Shown here: one piece after another, positions 1 through 8,176 of the stretch
How positions within the stretch are numbered: the stretch's first letter is position 1
Layout of the letters: each line of letters opens with the position of its first letter
Assembly: GCF_037055275.1 (NCBI RefSeq)
Contig: NZ_CP146343.1
Location: forward strand, 2,824,501-2,888,500
Source: Pseudomonas sp. ML2-2023-3
Lineage (GTDB): Bacteria > Pseudomonadota > Gammaproteobacteria > Pseudomonadales > Pseudomonadaceae
Direction: 5' to 3'
Length of the DNA: 64,000 nucleotides
Translations under genes and position numbers: made by a program
Notes under the pieces: model-generated
The model's database searches: none
Told to the model about the DNA's origin: nothing
What the model saw: the letters and a program-made list of their open reading frames with translations, nothing else

Positions 1-27
1 GCATGACCAATAAAAAAGGAGAACTCC

Positions 28-1410
28 ATGGGACGCATCACCCACATGGGCGGCTGGCTGTCAGTCGCACTGGTTTTACACGGTTATAGCGGGCTAGCAC
101 TGGCCCAGGCACCTGCGGATCAGATCGCCCGGCTGGGCAAGGATCTGACCTGCGTCGGCGCACAGCAGGCGGGCAATGCCGAAGGCACAATCCCGGCGTT
201 TGGCGGTCAATGGCTGGGTGCGGCGCCCGGGATGAAGTTCGAGGGCACGGGCAAGCATCCTGTGGATCCGTACCCCACCGAAAAGCCGCTGTTTGTGATC
301 ACCGCGCAAAACCTGAGTCAGTACGACGCCCATTTGTCCGAGGGGCAGAAAGCCCTGTTCAAGCTCTATCCGCAGACCTTTCGCATGCCGGTTTATCCTT
401 CGCACCGCGACTTCCGTTTCTCTGACACCGTGTGCAAAGCCACCCTGGAAAATGCTTCGGTCGCCAAGCTGGTCGATGACGGTGAGGGCGTGGTTGCTCG
501 CACCGGCGGTGTGGCATTCCCTATCCCGCAAAACGGTATCGAGCTGCTGAAAAACGCCTCGCTGTTTACCGTGCGGGCATGGACCGAGGAGTACACGTCA
601 GACAACGCCTATGTGCTCAAGGACGGCAACATCAACTGGGGCCGTGTGCATTCGCGCAACATGGCGCCGGGCCTTGAGCCAGGCAAAATAGGTGATACCA
701 CCGGCAACTCATCGTTCTATCTCAACGAGACCCTGCTGCCACAGCGCGACAAGGGTGAAATCAATACCGGTACCGAGTACTGGAACGACAAGACCGAGCC
801 GCGCCAGAGCTGGCGCTACGACCCCGGCACGCGTCGCGTTCGCCAATCCCCGGGTTACGGTTTCGACATGGCATTCCCGGGCTCCGGTGGTTCCATCACG
901 GTCGACGAAGTTCGAATCTTCAACGGCTCTGCCCAGCGCTACAACTGGAATATCGTCGGCAAGAAAGAGCTGTATATCCCGTACAACACGGCGCGCTTGC
1001 ATGACAGCAACCTCAAGTACGCCAACCTGCTGACCCCGGGCCATATCAACCCCGACAACATGCGCTATGAGCTGCACCGCGTATGGGTGCTCGAAGGCGT
1101 ACTCAAACCCGGCAACCGCCATCTGTATGGCAAGCGCACGATGTACATCGACGAAGACAGCTGGTTCCCGATCATGGGCGACAACTACGACAACCGTGGC
1201 GAGCTGTGGCGCACCTCGATGGTCAACTACTTCTATGCCCCGGAGACACAGACCTGGCAGGCGGGTGTTGGCCTGTATCACGACTTGAATGCGGGCAGCT
1301 ACCTGGCGTTCAACCTGATCAACGAACAACGTAACGGCTATGTGCTGAACAAAGGCGGATTTGCGCCGGGGGATTTCGGTCCTGAAGCAGCACGCCGGGC
1401 CGGCAAGTAA
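28..1410 (+). CDS. DUF1329 family envelope protein
   Basis: The 460-residue product starts with a hydrophobic signal peptide (cleavage expected after the LALAQA segment near residue 27) and matches the DUF1329 family, periplasmic or outer-membrane-associated proteins with a LolA/LolB-like fold. The start is set by an AAGGAG box at 16-21, six bases before the ATG. The next gene encodes a DUF1302 barrel-like protein; DUF1329/DUF1302 pairs are common beside degradation clusters for hydrophobic substrates, notably steroids, and are thought to help such substrates across the envelope, although their biochemistry is not established. The window opens just upstream, so this may be an internal gene of a longer operon. 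The family call is firm; the transport role is inferred from context. Confidence 0.85.
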   Translation: MGRITHMGGWLSVALVLHGYSGLALAQAPADQIARLGKDLTCVGAQQAGNAEGTIPAFGGQWLGAAPGMKFEGTGKHPVDPYPTEKPLFVITAQNLSQYDAHLSEGQKALFKLYPQTFRMPVYPSHRDFRFSDTVCKATLENASVAKLVDDGEGVVARTGGVAFPIPQNGIELLKNASLFTVRAWTEEYTSDNAYVLKDGNINWGRVHSRNMAPGLEPGKIGDTTGNSSFYLNETLLPQRDKGEINTGTEYWNDKTEPRQSWRYDPGTRRVRQSPGYGFDMAFPGSGGSITVDEVRIFNGSAQRYNWNIVGKKELYIPYNTARLHDSNLKYANLLTPGHINPDNMRYELHRVWVLEGVLKPGNRHLYGKRTMYIDEDSWFPIMGDNYDNRGELWRTSMVNYFYAPETQTWQAGVGLYHDLNAGSYLAFNLINEQRNGYVLNKGGFAPGDFGPEAARRAGK

Positions 1411-1509
1411 ACCTGTAACGCCCTGACTCCATCCAGCTGTCTGCCACGGGCCTTGCCTGTGCGCAGGCGGCTGGGCGGGGCAAAAAAAAACAATAACAAG
1501 GAGCAAGGC

Positions 1510-3123
1510 ATGTTCAAGCAATACACGCGTTTTGTGGGGACCGGTTTGTTGTCGGGGTTAAGCGGCCTGGCGCTGGCTGCGCCAACCATCGAGCTGGGTG
1601 AAAACACCACGCTCGACTCATCGCTGACCGTGAACTACACGGCTTCGATGCGTACCGAAAAGCCTGATCACGAATACCTCAATAACATCAACTACGACGA
1701 CGCCACGCGCAACTTCAAGCGCGGTTCACTGATCAATAATCGGGTCAGTGTGTTTGGCGAGCTGATGCTCAAGCACGACAACCTCGGCGCCGTGGTACGC
1801 GGCAGTCACTTTTATGACGAGGTCTACCGTCAGCGCAACGACAACGATTCACCGGATACGGTCAACAAGACCGGACGCTACAACGACTTCAGCCAGGACA
1901 CGCGCAAACTCAGTGGCAGCAAGGCGCGGCTGCTGGACGCCTACGTGTACGGCGACTTTACGGTCAATGACGACCAGTATTTATCCCTCAAGGCCGGGCG
2001 GCACCTGGTGGCCTGGGGTGAAAGCCTGTTCTGGCCCAACATCAGCCAGGGCCAGGCGCCAGTGGATTCGACCAAATTCAACGTGCCGGGCACCGAAGCC
2101 AAGGATGCCTACTTGCCGGTCGGGCAAGTCTCGGGTTCGTGGTCGGTGAACGAAGATCTGGCCTTGCTCGGTTTCTATCAATACAAGTGGGAAGAAACCC
2201 AGCTCAATCCCGTGGGTGACTATTTCGGCAGCGACACCTTTGGCCCGGGCGCCGAGTTCTTTCGGCTGGCCCCGGGAGTCATCAATAATTTGCCGGATGC
2301 AGCGGCTGTCGGTTATGGCGGTTCAGTCAAACCCGGCAACAGTGGCGAGTGGGGCCTGGGCACCCGCTACCGGTTGACGCAAAACACCGAAATCGGCTTG
2401 TTTCACTACCGTTATCACGATCGGGTTCCGGCGCTGTTTTTCGACTTCACCGGGCAGACGCACTACTCCTCGCTGGGTAAGGTGGGTGGCAACGGCAATG
2501 GCCCGAGTTACCAGTTGGGCTACTTTGACAACATCAAGCTCACGGGCATGAGCTTCACCACAAAAGTCGGTGATTCGGTGCAGTTTGCCGGTGACCTGAG
2601 CTACCGCGATGGTGCCGCGGTGTACTTGAGCAATGGTGCCCCGGCCCGTGGCCAGGTGTGGCAGGGCAACCTGAACGCGGTGTACATGATTGGGCCGACG
2701 TTCATGGCGCAACAGACCACGTTGATGACCGAGGTGGTGCACCAGAGGATTCAGGGTGTGGATGACCTGACGATCAGCGGTGGTGGAGCGGGCACGGATG
2801 GCACCTTCAACACGTTCGTGTACGACGGTCAGACCCGTGGTTCAAGCCTGCTTGGCATCGGCGCGTATTTCGATCACCCCAACGTGTTTAACGGCTGGGA
2901 TTTGACGACCAAAGCCACCTGGACCCAGAACATCGACGGCAGTGCCTACTCCGGGTTGGGGCGTGCCGAGAAGCGCCTGACAGTGGGGGGAGACTTTAAA
3001 TACCTGGGTAACTTCCAGCTGGGGCTTACCTACGTGGCGTACTTGAGTTCGGCCGATATTGCCCAGGGGCGGACAATGGCTGACAGGGACTACCTGTCGT
3101 TTAACGGCAAGTACACGTTCTGA
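1510..3123 (+). CDS. DUF1302 family outer-membrane protein
   Basis: The 537-residue product has a signal peptide ending near ALAAP (about residue 24) followed by alternating, aromatic-rich beta segments, and it ends in Phe (GKYTF), as expected of an outer-membrane barrel. It belongs to DUF1302. I chose the ATG at 1510 because AAGGAG lies at 1498-1503 and the signal peptide begins there; an in-frame ATG at 1453 would add 19 non-signal residues. It follows the DUF1329 gene by 99 bases in the same direction and probably shares its transcript. In this setting it is likely a porin-like entry path or surface partner for the hydrophobic substrate of the cluster. No substrate can be read from the sequence. 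Confidence 0.85.
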   Translation: MFKQYTRFVGTGLLSGLSGLALAAPTIELGENTTLDSSLTVNYTASMRTEKPDHEYLNNINYDDATRNFKRGSLINNRVSVFGELMLKHDNLGAVVRGSHFYDEVYRQRNDNDSPDTVNKTGRYNDFSQDTRKLSGSKARLLDAYVYGDFTVNDDQYLSLKAGRHLVAWGESLFWPNISQGQAPVDSTKFNVPGTEAKDAYLPVGQVSGSWSVNEDLALLGFYQYKWEETQLNPVGDYFGSDTFGPGAEFFRLAPGVINNLPDAAAVGYGGSVKPGNSGEWGLGTRYRLTQNTEIGLFHYRYHDRVPALFFDFTGQTHYSSLGKVGGNGNGPSYQLGYFDNIKLTGMSFTTKVGDSVQFAGDLSYRDGAAVYLSNGAPARGQVWQGNLNAVYMIGPTFMAQQTTLMTEVVHQRIQGVDDLTISGGGAGTDGTFNTFVYDGQTRGSSLLGIGAYFDHPNVFNGWDLTTKATWTQNIDGSAYSGLGRAEKRLTVGGDFKYLGNFQLGLTYVAYLSSADIAQGRTMADRDYLSFNGKYTF

Positions 3124-3156
3124 CAGGTTGAGGTAAGGACTGCTGCGCAACACCGT

Positions 3157-3240
3157 GAAAGCGGGATTGCTCGCGATTCAGACGCCGCGGTTCAGCAGGG
3201 GAACCGCGTCGATAGCATCGCGAGCAAGCCCGCTCCCACA
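3157..3240. repeat. REP palindrome pair
   Basis: Two facing copies of a Pseudomonas REP unit (AGCGGGATTGCTCGCGAT and ATCGCGAGCAAGCCCGCTCC) surround a small GC hairpin. It fills the gap between the convergent DUF1302 and acyl-CoA dehydrogenase genes and may serve as a transcription end point. Confidence 0.8.
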
Positions 3241-3244
3241 GGTA

Positions 3245-4429
3245 CTAACGCGCTTCGCGCGGCATGCCCAACGCTCGTTCGGCAATGATGTTGCGCTGGA
3301 TTTCACTACTGCCACCGTAGAGGGTGTCGGCCCTGGTAAACAGGAACAGGGCCTGCAGGCGGGTCAGCTCGTAAGGTGCCCCTGCCAGCAACTCGGCTTC
3401 AGGCCCGAGCACGTCCATCGCCAGCTTTCCAAGTTCCACATGCCAGGTGGACCACGCCAGCTTGTAGATTGTTGCTTCAGGTCGAAGGCTGCCGTCCTGA
3501 GCTCCGGACAACATGCGCAGCGAGTTGTAGCGCAACACACGCAAGCCGGCCCAGGCCTGGGCAATGCGTTGACGTATGACGGGGTCCTGCGCCGCGCCAT
3601 TGGCCCTGGCGATACGCACGACTTCGTCCAGTTCATTCTGAAACTGCATCTGCTGCCCTAGGGTCGAAACCCCTCGCTCAAACCCCAGCAGCGCCATGGC
3701 AATTTTCCAGCCATCGCCAGGCTGGCCGATCATGTTGTGCGCCGACGTCCTGGCCTGATCAAAAAACACTTCATTGAATTCGCAGGTGCCGGTCAATTGC
3801 TGGATCGGCTGAACCTGTATACCTGGCTGATCCATGGCGACCAGCAAAAAAGACAGGCCGCGATGGCCGACACTGCCCGGTTCGGTGCGTGCAAGCACAA
3901 AGCACCAATCCGACTCATGGGCCAGGGATGTCCAGACCTTTTGCCCGCTGATCAACCATTGGCCGCTGCTTTCATCGAAACTGGCGCGGGTCTTGATATT
4001 GGCCAGGTCGGAACCTGCGCCGGGCTCGGAATAGCCCTGGCACCAGAAATCCTGCCCAGACAGAATCGGCGGCAAAAAACGCTGTTGCTGCTCGGGGGTG
4101 CCGAAGGCTGCAAGGGTCGGTCCGACTAGGCCCTCGCCAATATGACCCATGCGCCCCGGACCGCCCGCCCGGGCGTATTCTTCAAAAAAAATCACCTGCT
4201 GGTTGATACTCAGTCCACGGCCCCCATGCTCGGTGGCCCAACCGGCACCGACCCATTGCCCCTGTGCCAGTACCTGCTCCCAGCGTTTACGCAACGCGGG
4301 GGCAAAGTCTTCATCCCCTGGGCCACCACGAAAGCGCAGAACGGCAAATTCGCCAGTGAGGTGCGTTTGCATCCACTGGGCCACTCGTTGCCGGAACTGC
4401 TCATCTGCTGCGCTGAAGCCGATATTCAT
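3245..4429 (-). CDS. Acyl-CoA dehydrogenase, FadE30-like
   Basis: A 394-residue flavin acyl-CoA dehydrogenase with the middle-domain FAD motif QGYSEPGAGSD (131-141) and the C-terminal GGSSEIQRN motif. The usual MCAD catalytic Glu before GxSxxIQ is Gly here, but Glu251 in GFERG sits where FadE26-type steroid dehydrogenases place their base. From memory it matches Mycobacterium tuberculosis FadE30 closely over long stretches (for example GQKVWTSLAH and FERGVSTLGQQ). FadE30 desaturates the propionate side chain of HIP-CoA, the C/D-ring steroid intermediate. The stop overlaps nothing, while the ATG overlaps the end of the upstream partner gene by 4 bases, so the two are co-translated and probably form a heteromeric enzyme. 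Family is certain; the HIP-CoA assignment is a similarity-based inference. Confidence 0.85.
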   Translation of the reverse strand: MNIGFSAADEQFRQRVAQWMQTHLTGEFAVLRFRGGPGDEDFAPALRKRWEQVLAQGQWVGAGWATEHGGRGLSINQQVIFFEEYARAGGPGRMGHIGEGLVGPTLAAFGTPEQQQRFLPPILSGQDFWCQGYSEPGAGSDLANIKTRASFDESSGQWLISGQKVWTSLAHESDWCFVLARTEPGSVGHRGLSFLLVAMDQPGIQVQPIQQLTGTCEFNEVFFDQARTSAHNMIGQPGDGWKIAMALLGFERGVSTLGQQMQFQNELDEVVRIARANGAAQDPVIRQRIAQAWAGLRVLRYNSLRMLSGAQDGSLRPEATIYKLAWSTWHVELGKLAMDVLGPEAELLAGAPYELTRLQALFLFTRADTLYGGSSEIQRNIIAERALGMPREAR

Positions 4430-5598
4430 GTGCGCTCTCCGAAAATCTGTCTGGCCAATTGCTCGCGATGAAATGCCGGAGTGCCGAGCATCTGCTCACT
4501 GGCCCGCGCTCGCTTGAAGTACAAGTGCGGGTCGTATTCCCAAGTGAATCCCACGCCGCCATGCAGCTGGATGGACTCGGCAGCGCACTGAAAAAAACCT
4601 TCACTGGCGAAGATCTTGGCCGTGGCGGCGGCCTCTCCCAGTTGCTGTCGAGCACTTGGATCGCCATCAATGTTCAGGCATTGATCGGCAATGCAGGCGG
4701 CGTAATAACTGGCGGACCGTGAGCACTCAATGGCCAGCATCAGATCGGCGCAACGGTGCTTGATGGCCTGGAAGCTGGCGATACGACGACCAAACTGTTC
4801 GCGCTCGCTTATGTATTTCAAGGTGATGTCCAGTGACTGCTGGGCACCGCCGGTCTGCTCGCCAGCCAGACCGATGCAGGCGATGTGCAGCACATCGCGC
4901 AGCAACGGCCAGCCCTGTCCCGGCTCGCTGAGCAAATGCTCGTCGCAGACGGCAACGTCGTTCAGGGTGAGGGTGGCCAGGCGACGGGTCTGATCCAGTG
5001 TCGCCTGCGGCTGGCAAAGAATGCCGGGTGTGTCAGCAGGTAAAGCGAACAAGCGGATACCGGCTTCGCCGACGCTGCCCGGAGTGCGAGCGGCAATGAT
5101 CAACAAGTCACAGTCGGCGCCGTCGATGACATAGCGATACTCGCCATTGAGGCGATACCCGCCTGCATGGCTTTGTGCATACACCTGCACGCCACTATCG
5201 TCCCAGCGTGGGGCGCTGGTATAGGCGAGGCTGGCGCGTACGTCTCCAGCGGCGATCAATGGCAACCAGCGCTCCTTGAGTGACTCATTGCGGCTGAGCA
5301 ACAGGGCAGGGGTGGCCAGGCAGCACGTGGCAAAAAAGGGCGTAGGCAGCAGGCAGCGTCCCAGTTGCTCCTGCAACAGGCAAACCTCGGCGAAGCCCAG
5401 TCCGAGTCCGTCATAGGCTTCAGGGATCGCCAGTGCAGGCCAGTACAGCTCCTTGGCTATTTGCTCCCAAGTCTGGGAGTCATACCCACGTTCACTGCTC
5501 ATCGCCGTGCGCACGGCGCTGGAGCTGGCAACCTGGGTCAAAAAACGCTCGGCAGACGCTTGAATCATTCGCTGCTCGTCAGTCAGGGCAAGCTCCAT
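4426..5598 (-). CDS. Acyl-CoA dehydrogenase, non-catalytic-type partner
   Basis: A 390-residue acyl-CoA dehydrogenase-fold protein with the EREQFGRRIASFQAIKH substrate-pocket/dimer motif and a C-terminal LHGGVGFTWEYD segment. It lacks the GFERG glutamate of its neighbour, having AGEQTGG in that region. This is the pattern of alpha2beta2 steroid acyl-CoA dehydrogenases, in which one subunit carries the base and the other completes the FAD and CoA sites. The start is the ATG at 5598, giving the usual MELALTDEQ N-terminus; an upstream in-frame ATG would add 21 unrelated residues. Its last 4 bases overlap the start of the FadE30-like gene. It is the first gene of the minus-strand half of the catabolic island. 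Confidence 0.82.
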   Translation of the reverse strand: MELALTDEQRMIQASAERFLTQVASSSAVRTAMSSERGYDSQTWEQIAKELYWPALAIPEAYDGLGLGFAEVCLLQEQLGRCLLPTPFFATCCLATPALLLSRNESLKERWLPLIAAGDVRASLAYTSAPRWDDSGVQVYAQSHAGGYRLNGEYRYVIDGADCDLLIIAARTPGSVGEAGIRLFALPADTPGILCQPQATLDQTRRLATLTLNDVAVCDEHLLSEPGQGWPLLRDVLHIACIGLAGEQTGGAQQSLDITLKYISEREQFGRRIASFQAIKHRCADLMLAIECSRSASYYAACIADQCLNIDGDPSARQQLGEAAATAKIFASEGFFQCAAESIQLHGGVGFTWEYDPHLYFKRARASEQMLGTPAFHREQLARQIFGERT

Positions 5599-5728
5599 GT
5601 GGGCCTCGTCTAAGTGATACGGATCAAGGCGCCAGCATGAAAGCGCGCAACGCGGGTGCAATCCCTGAGCCGGACTAGTCCGTATGAGGGGCCCGTTTGC
5701 GCGTGTTTAACGCAATGGAAGGGGTGAG

Positions 5729-5887
5729 GTCAGACTTCGGAATCCCAGATGACAGCGATACTTCCTGAGTACTTGCCTTGCTCAGACAGCATTTGCTCGA
5801 CGTATTCCTTTTTGATCTCGAAGTGCAGCAGGGATGGCTTTTGCTCGACATAGTGTGTGGACTTGAATATCTGATCTGTCGCAATGC
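5729..5887 (-). pseudogene. Possible truncated coding remnant next to the IS
   Basis: Read on the minus strand, this stretch is an open frame of about 50 codons (ending FEIKKEYVEQ...WDSEV, stop at 5729-5731) with charged, protein-like composition. It runs up to the IS target duplication. Removing the IS joins it to a short open frame beginning at an ATG at 7076, giving only about 58 codons, so it is unclear whether a real gene was broken or only the tail of an older gene survives. I recognise no family. It could also be chance open sequence. Confidence 0.3.
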
Positions 5888-5891
5888 TTAA
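5888..5891. repeat. IS target-site duplication, left copy (TTAA)
   Basis: TTAA immediately before the left inverted repeat; the same four bases follow the right end at 7061-7064. A 4-bp YTAR duplication is typical of IS5-group insertion. Confidence 0.8.
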
Positions 5892-7060
5892 GGAAGCTCC
5901 GATCAACTTGCCGCAACCGCGCAGTAAGTTGAAAATCCCGCTGAATTTGGCGCTATTGACCGCGAAATATCCCGTACGCGCCGCCTTGGCGAGCTTGTCA
6001 GCCCATTTCTCCGTGTTACGTGCGTAATTAGCCCATACCCATCAGCTTTTTTCGAGCCATCCATAAATTGGACAAGGCAAACAGCGTGGTCAATTGAGCG
6101 GTGTTTTTCATCAGGCCGCGAAAGCGCACTTTCACATAACCGAACTGACGTTTGATCACCCGAAATGGGTGTTCGACCTTGGCCCGTGTCTGGGCCTTGA
6201 GGTACTCGATTTTGCGCTTGGCTTTGTACAGCACGCTGCGCTTGTTCAGCTTGGAATAGGTGCTGCGTCGCGCGGCGATTTGCCAAACCACTTCACGGTT
6301 TTCATGCTCTTCGCGCTTCTCGACACCGGTGTAACCAGCATCAGCGTAGACCGCGTTTTCCTCGCCGTGCAGCAGTTCAGCAACCTGAGTGACATCGGCT
6401 ACATTCGCCGCGGTGCCGTGAACGTGGTGAACCAGCCCCAACTCAACGTCGGCACCAATATGGGCCTTCATTCCGAAGAAATATTGATTGCCTTTCTTCG
6501 TCTGATGCATCTCTGGATCGCGTTTACCGTCCTCGTTTTTAGTCGAACTGGGCGCGTGGATAATCGTCGCATCGACGATGGTGCCCTGGCGCAGCGAGAG
6601 GCCTTTCTCCTGCAAATAACCGTTGATGACCGCCAGGATCGCCGGCGCCAACTTATGATTCTCCAGCAGGTGTCGGAAGTTCATGATCGTGGTGTCTTCA
6701 GGGATCGGCGCGCTCAGGGTCAAGTGCGCAAACTGGCGCATGGGCGTGATTTCATACAGCGCTTCTTCCATGGCAGGATCGCTCAGCGAGAACCAGTTTT
6801 GCAGCAAGTGAATGCGCAGCATGGTTTCCAGCGGATACGGTTTTCGGCCACCACCAGCCTTCGGATAATACGGCTCGATCAACGCCAGTAAACCGCTCCA
6901 GGGCACGACCTGATCCATCTCGGCGAGGAACCGTTCGCGGCGTGTTTGCTTGTGCTTGCCCGCGTATTCGAAATCGGAAAAGCTCATCTGGCTCATGACG
7001 CACTCAGGGCAGGTGGTGAGGCTGTATTTCAGCATACTTGGAGACTTGTTCGGAGTTTCC
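5892..7060 (-). mobile_element. IS5-family insertion sequence, intact
   Basis: The element is 1169 bp, the usual size of the IS5 subgroup. Its ends are imperfect inverted repeats: GGAAGCTCCGATCAA at the left and the complement of GGAAACTCCGAACAA at the right, 13 of 15 identical. TTAA direct repeats flank it on both sides. One transposase gene runs on the minus strand, with about 135 bp of non-coding tail before the left end. It lies between the minus-strand and plus-strand halves of the catabolic island and interrupts neither of them. The specific IS name cannot be given without a database comparison. Confidence 0.88.
6028..6996 (-). CDS. IS5-family transposase
   Basis: A 322-residue DDE transposase. 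The N-terminal DUF772-type domain (about 1-130, with the RIHLLQNWF segment) is followed by the DDE catalytic core, including IVDATIIHAP with the first Asp, YADAGYTG with the second, and the C-terminal segment VEHPFRVIKRQFG with the Glu. The start at 6996 gives the standard MSQMSFSDFEYAG N-terminus; open frame continues upstream only because no stop occurs there. The frame is full length with no stop or shift, so the element may still move. It would catalyse cut or copy transposition through the inverted repeats at 5892 and 7060. Confidence 0.92.
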   Translation of the reverse strand: MSQMSFSDFEYAGKHKQTRRERFLAEMDQVVPWSGLLALIEPYYPKAGGGRKPYPLETMLRIHLLQNWFSLSDPAMEEALYEITPMRQFAHLTLSAPIPEDTTIMNFRHLLENHKLAPAILAVINGYLQEKGLSLRQGTIVDATIIHAPSSTKNEDGKRDPEMHQTKKGNQYFFGMKAHIGADVELGLVHHVHGTAANVADVTQVAELLHGEENAVYADAGYTGVEKREEHENREVVWQIAARRSTYSKLNKRSVLYKAKRKIEYLKAQTRAKVEHPFRVIKRQFGYVKVRFRGLMKNTAQLTTLFALSNLWMARKKLMGMG

Positions 7061-7064
7061 TTAA
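7061..7064. repeat. IS target-site duplication, right copy (TTAA)
   Basis: Direct repeat of the TTAA at 5888-5891, directly after the right end of the IS. Confidence 0.8.
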
Positions 7065-7074
7065 TGGTGTGCAC

Positions 7075-7254
7075 ATGCGCATTGATGTAAGTCGACGCTC
7101 GCTGCGGGGCCATGACCGACCGGCAGAGATACATGAGGCGATGCACAATTTGCGCCATGCCCTGCAACTGCATCAGGGGCACTGGAGCCCCGCAGAGGTT
7201 CAGCGCGTACACGACTTGCTTAACAACACCGCCAAAGCAATTGTTGATGGGTAA
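7075..7254 (+). CDS. Small hypothetical ORF beside the IS
   Basis: A possible 59-residue protein starting MRIDVSRRSL and ending NNTAKAIVDG, with a His-rich, mostly helical-looking middle (HNLRHALQLHQGHW). I see no convincing ribosome binding site and recognise no family. It starts 11 bases from the IS end, so the IS may have cut off its promoter or N-terminus. The rest of the gap up to 7401 shows no other clear feature apart from the leader of the next operon. Low confidence that it is a gene. Confidence 0.3.
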   Translation: MRIDVSRRSLRGHDRPAEIHEAMHNLRHALQLHQGHWSPAEVQRVHDLLNNTAKAIVDG

Positions 7255-7401
7255 CCCTAGATAACGTGCCGTGCGCAGAGCAGCTTTGGCTCGCTCCTGC
7301 GCAGGGCACGCGGCTGGCAACTGTTTAGTCTCAACGGACGATGATCCACCCCCGGCGCGTTCCCATACTGCTCCCATGCCTTTGCCAACCCGGGAGCACA
7401 T

Positions 7402-8166
7402 GTGAACAGCGCAACTCATACCGCATTTCACACCAGTATCGACGCAGGCGTCGCTGAACTGGTGATCGACAGGCCGCCCGTCAATGCCCTCAACAGCCAA
7501 GAGTGGCTGGACCTGGCGCATACCCTGGAAGCGCTTGGCCAGGATCCTGAGGTCCGCGTGATTGTGATTCGTGCCGAGGGCCGCGGTTTTTGCGCAGGGG
7601 TCGATATCAAGGAACTCGACGCCCACCCGGAACTGATCGTCAAGGTCAACGCAGGCAACTACGCCACCTTCAAGGCGGTGCATCGCAACCCGGTGCCGGT
7701 GATTGTCGCGGTTCACGGTTTTGTACTGGGTGGCGGGATCGGGATTACCGGCGCCGCCGATATCGTCGTGGCTTCCGATTGCGCCACGTTTGCCCTGCCG
7801 GAAGTAGACCGCGGCGCGATGGGCGGTGGTGCCCATCTGCAGCGTTTGTTCCCGGTACAAAAAGTGCGTTATCTGTTTTTTACCGGCGACAAGATCGGCG
7901 CTGTAGAAGCCCAGCAGTACGGCTTTATCGAGCGCGTAGTGCCCCGTGAGCAACTGCGTGAAACCGCGCTGCACATTGCCCACAAAATCGCGGGCAAAAG
8001 CCCCGCAATGATCCGCATCGCCAAAGAAGCGTTGAACGGTATCGAAGACGGCAACCTGGAAGACAAATATCGCTGGGAGCAGGGTTTTACGCTTCAGGCC
8101 TACACCAGTGCGGACTCCGCCGAAACTCGCCGTGCGTTCGTTGAAAAACGCGACGCCAAGTTCTGA
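7402..8166 (+). CDS. Enoyl-CoA hydratase/isomerase family, EchA20-like
   Basis: A 254-residue crotonase-fold protein with the oxyanion-hole segments FCAGVDIK (63-70) and GFVLGGG (106-112) and a single acidic residue, Glu134, in the LPEVDRGA active-site loop. The start is GTG at 7402, preceded by GGGAG; the overlapping ATG at 7400 would hit a stop at once. From memory it resembles M. tuberculosis EchA20, including the EGRGFxAGVDIKE block and the C-terminal YRxEQGFT motif; EchA20 opens the D ring of a late HIP-CoA catabolite rather than hydrating a double bond. It is the first gene of an eight-gene operon with gaps of 3-10 bases in most places. Crotonase fold is certain, the EchA20-type reaction is inferred. 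Confidence 0.85.
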   Translation: MNSATHTAFHTSIDAGVAELVIDRPPVNALNSQEWLDLAHTLEALGQDPEVRVIVIRAEGRGFCAGVDIKELDAHPELIVKVNAGNYATFKAVHRNPVPVIVAVHGFVLGGGIGITGAADIVVASDCATFALPEVDRGAMGGGAHLQRLFPVQKVRYLFFTGDKIGAVEAQQYGFIERVVPREQLRETALHIAHKIAGKSPAMIRIAKEALNGIEDGNLEDKYRWEQGFTLQAYTSADSAETRRAFVEKRDAKF

Positions 8167-8176
8167 GGAACCGACC

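Noticed and set aside
5900..6027. Extension of the left-hand coding remnant into the tail of the IS
   Set aside because: The frame happens to stay open into the element, but matching inverted-repeat ends and TTAA duplications place the boundary at 5892, so that part belongs to the IS.
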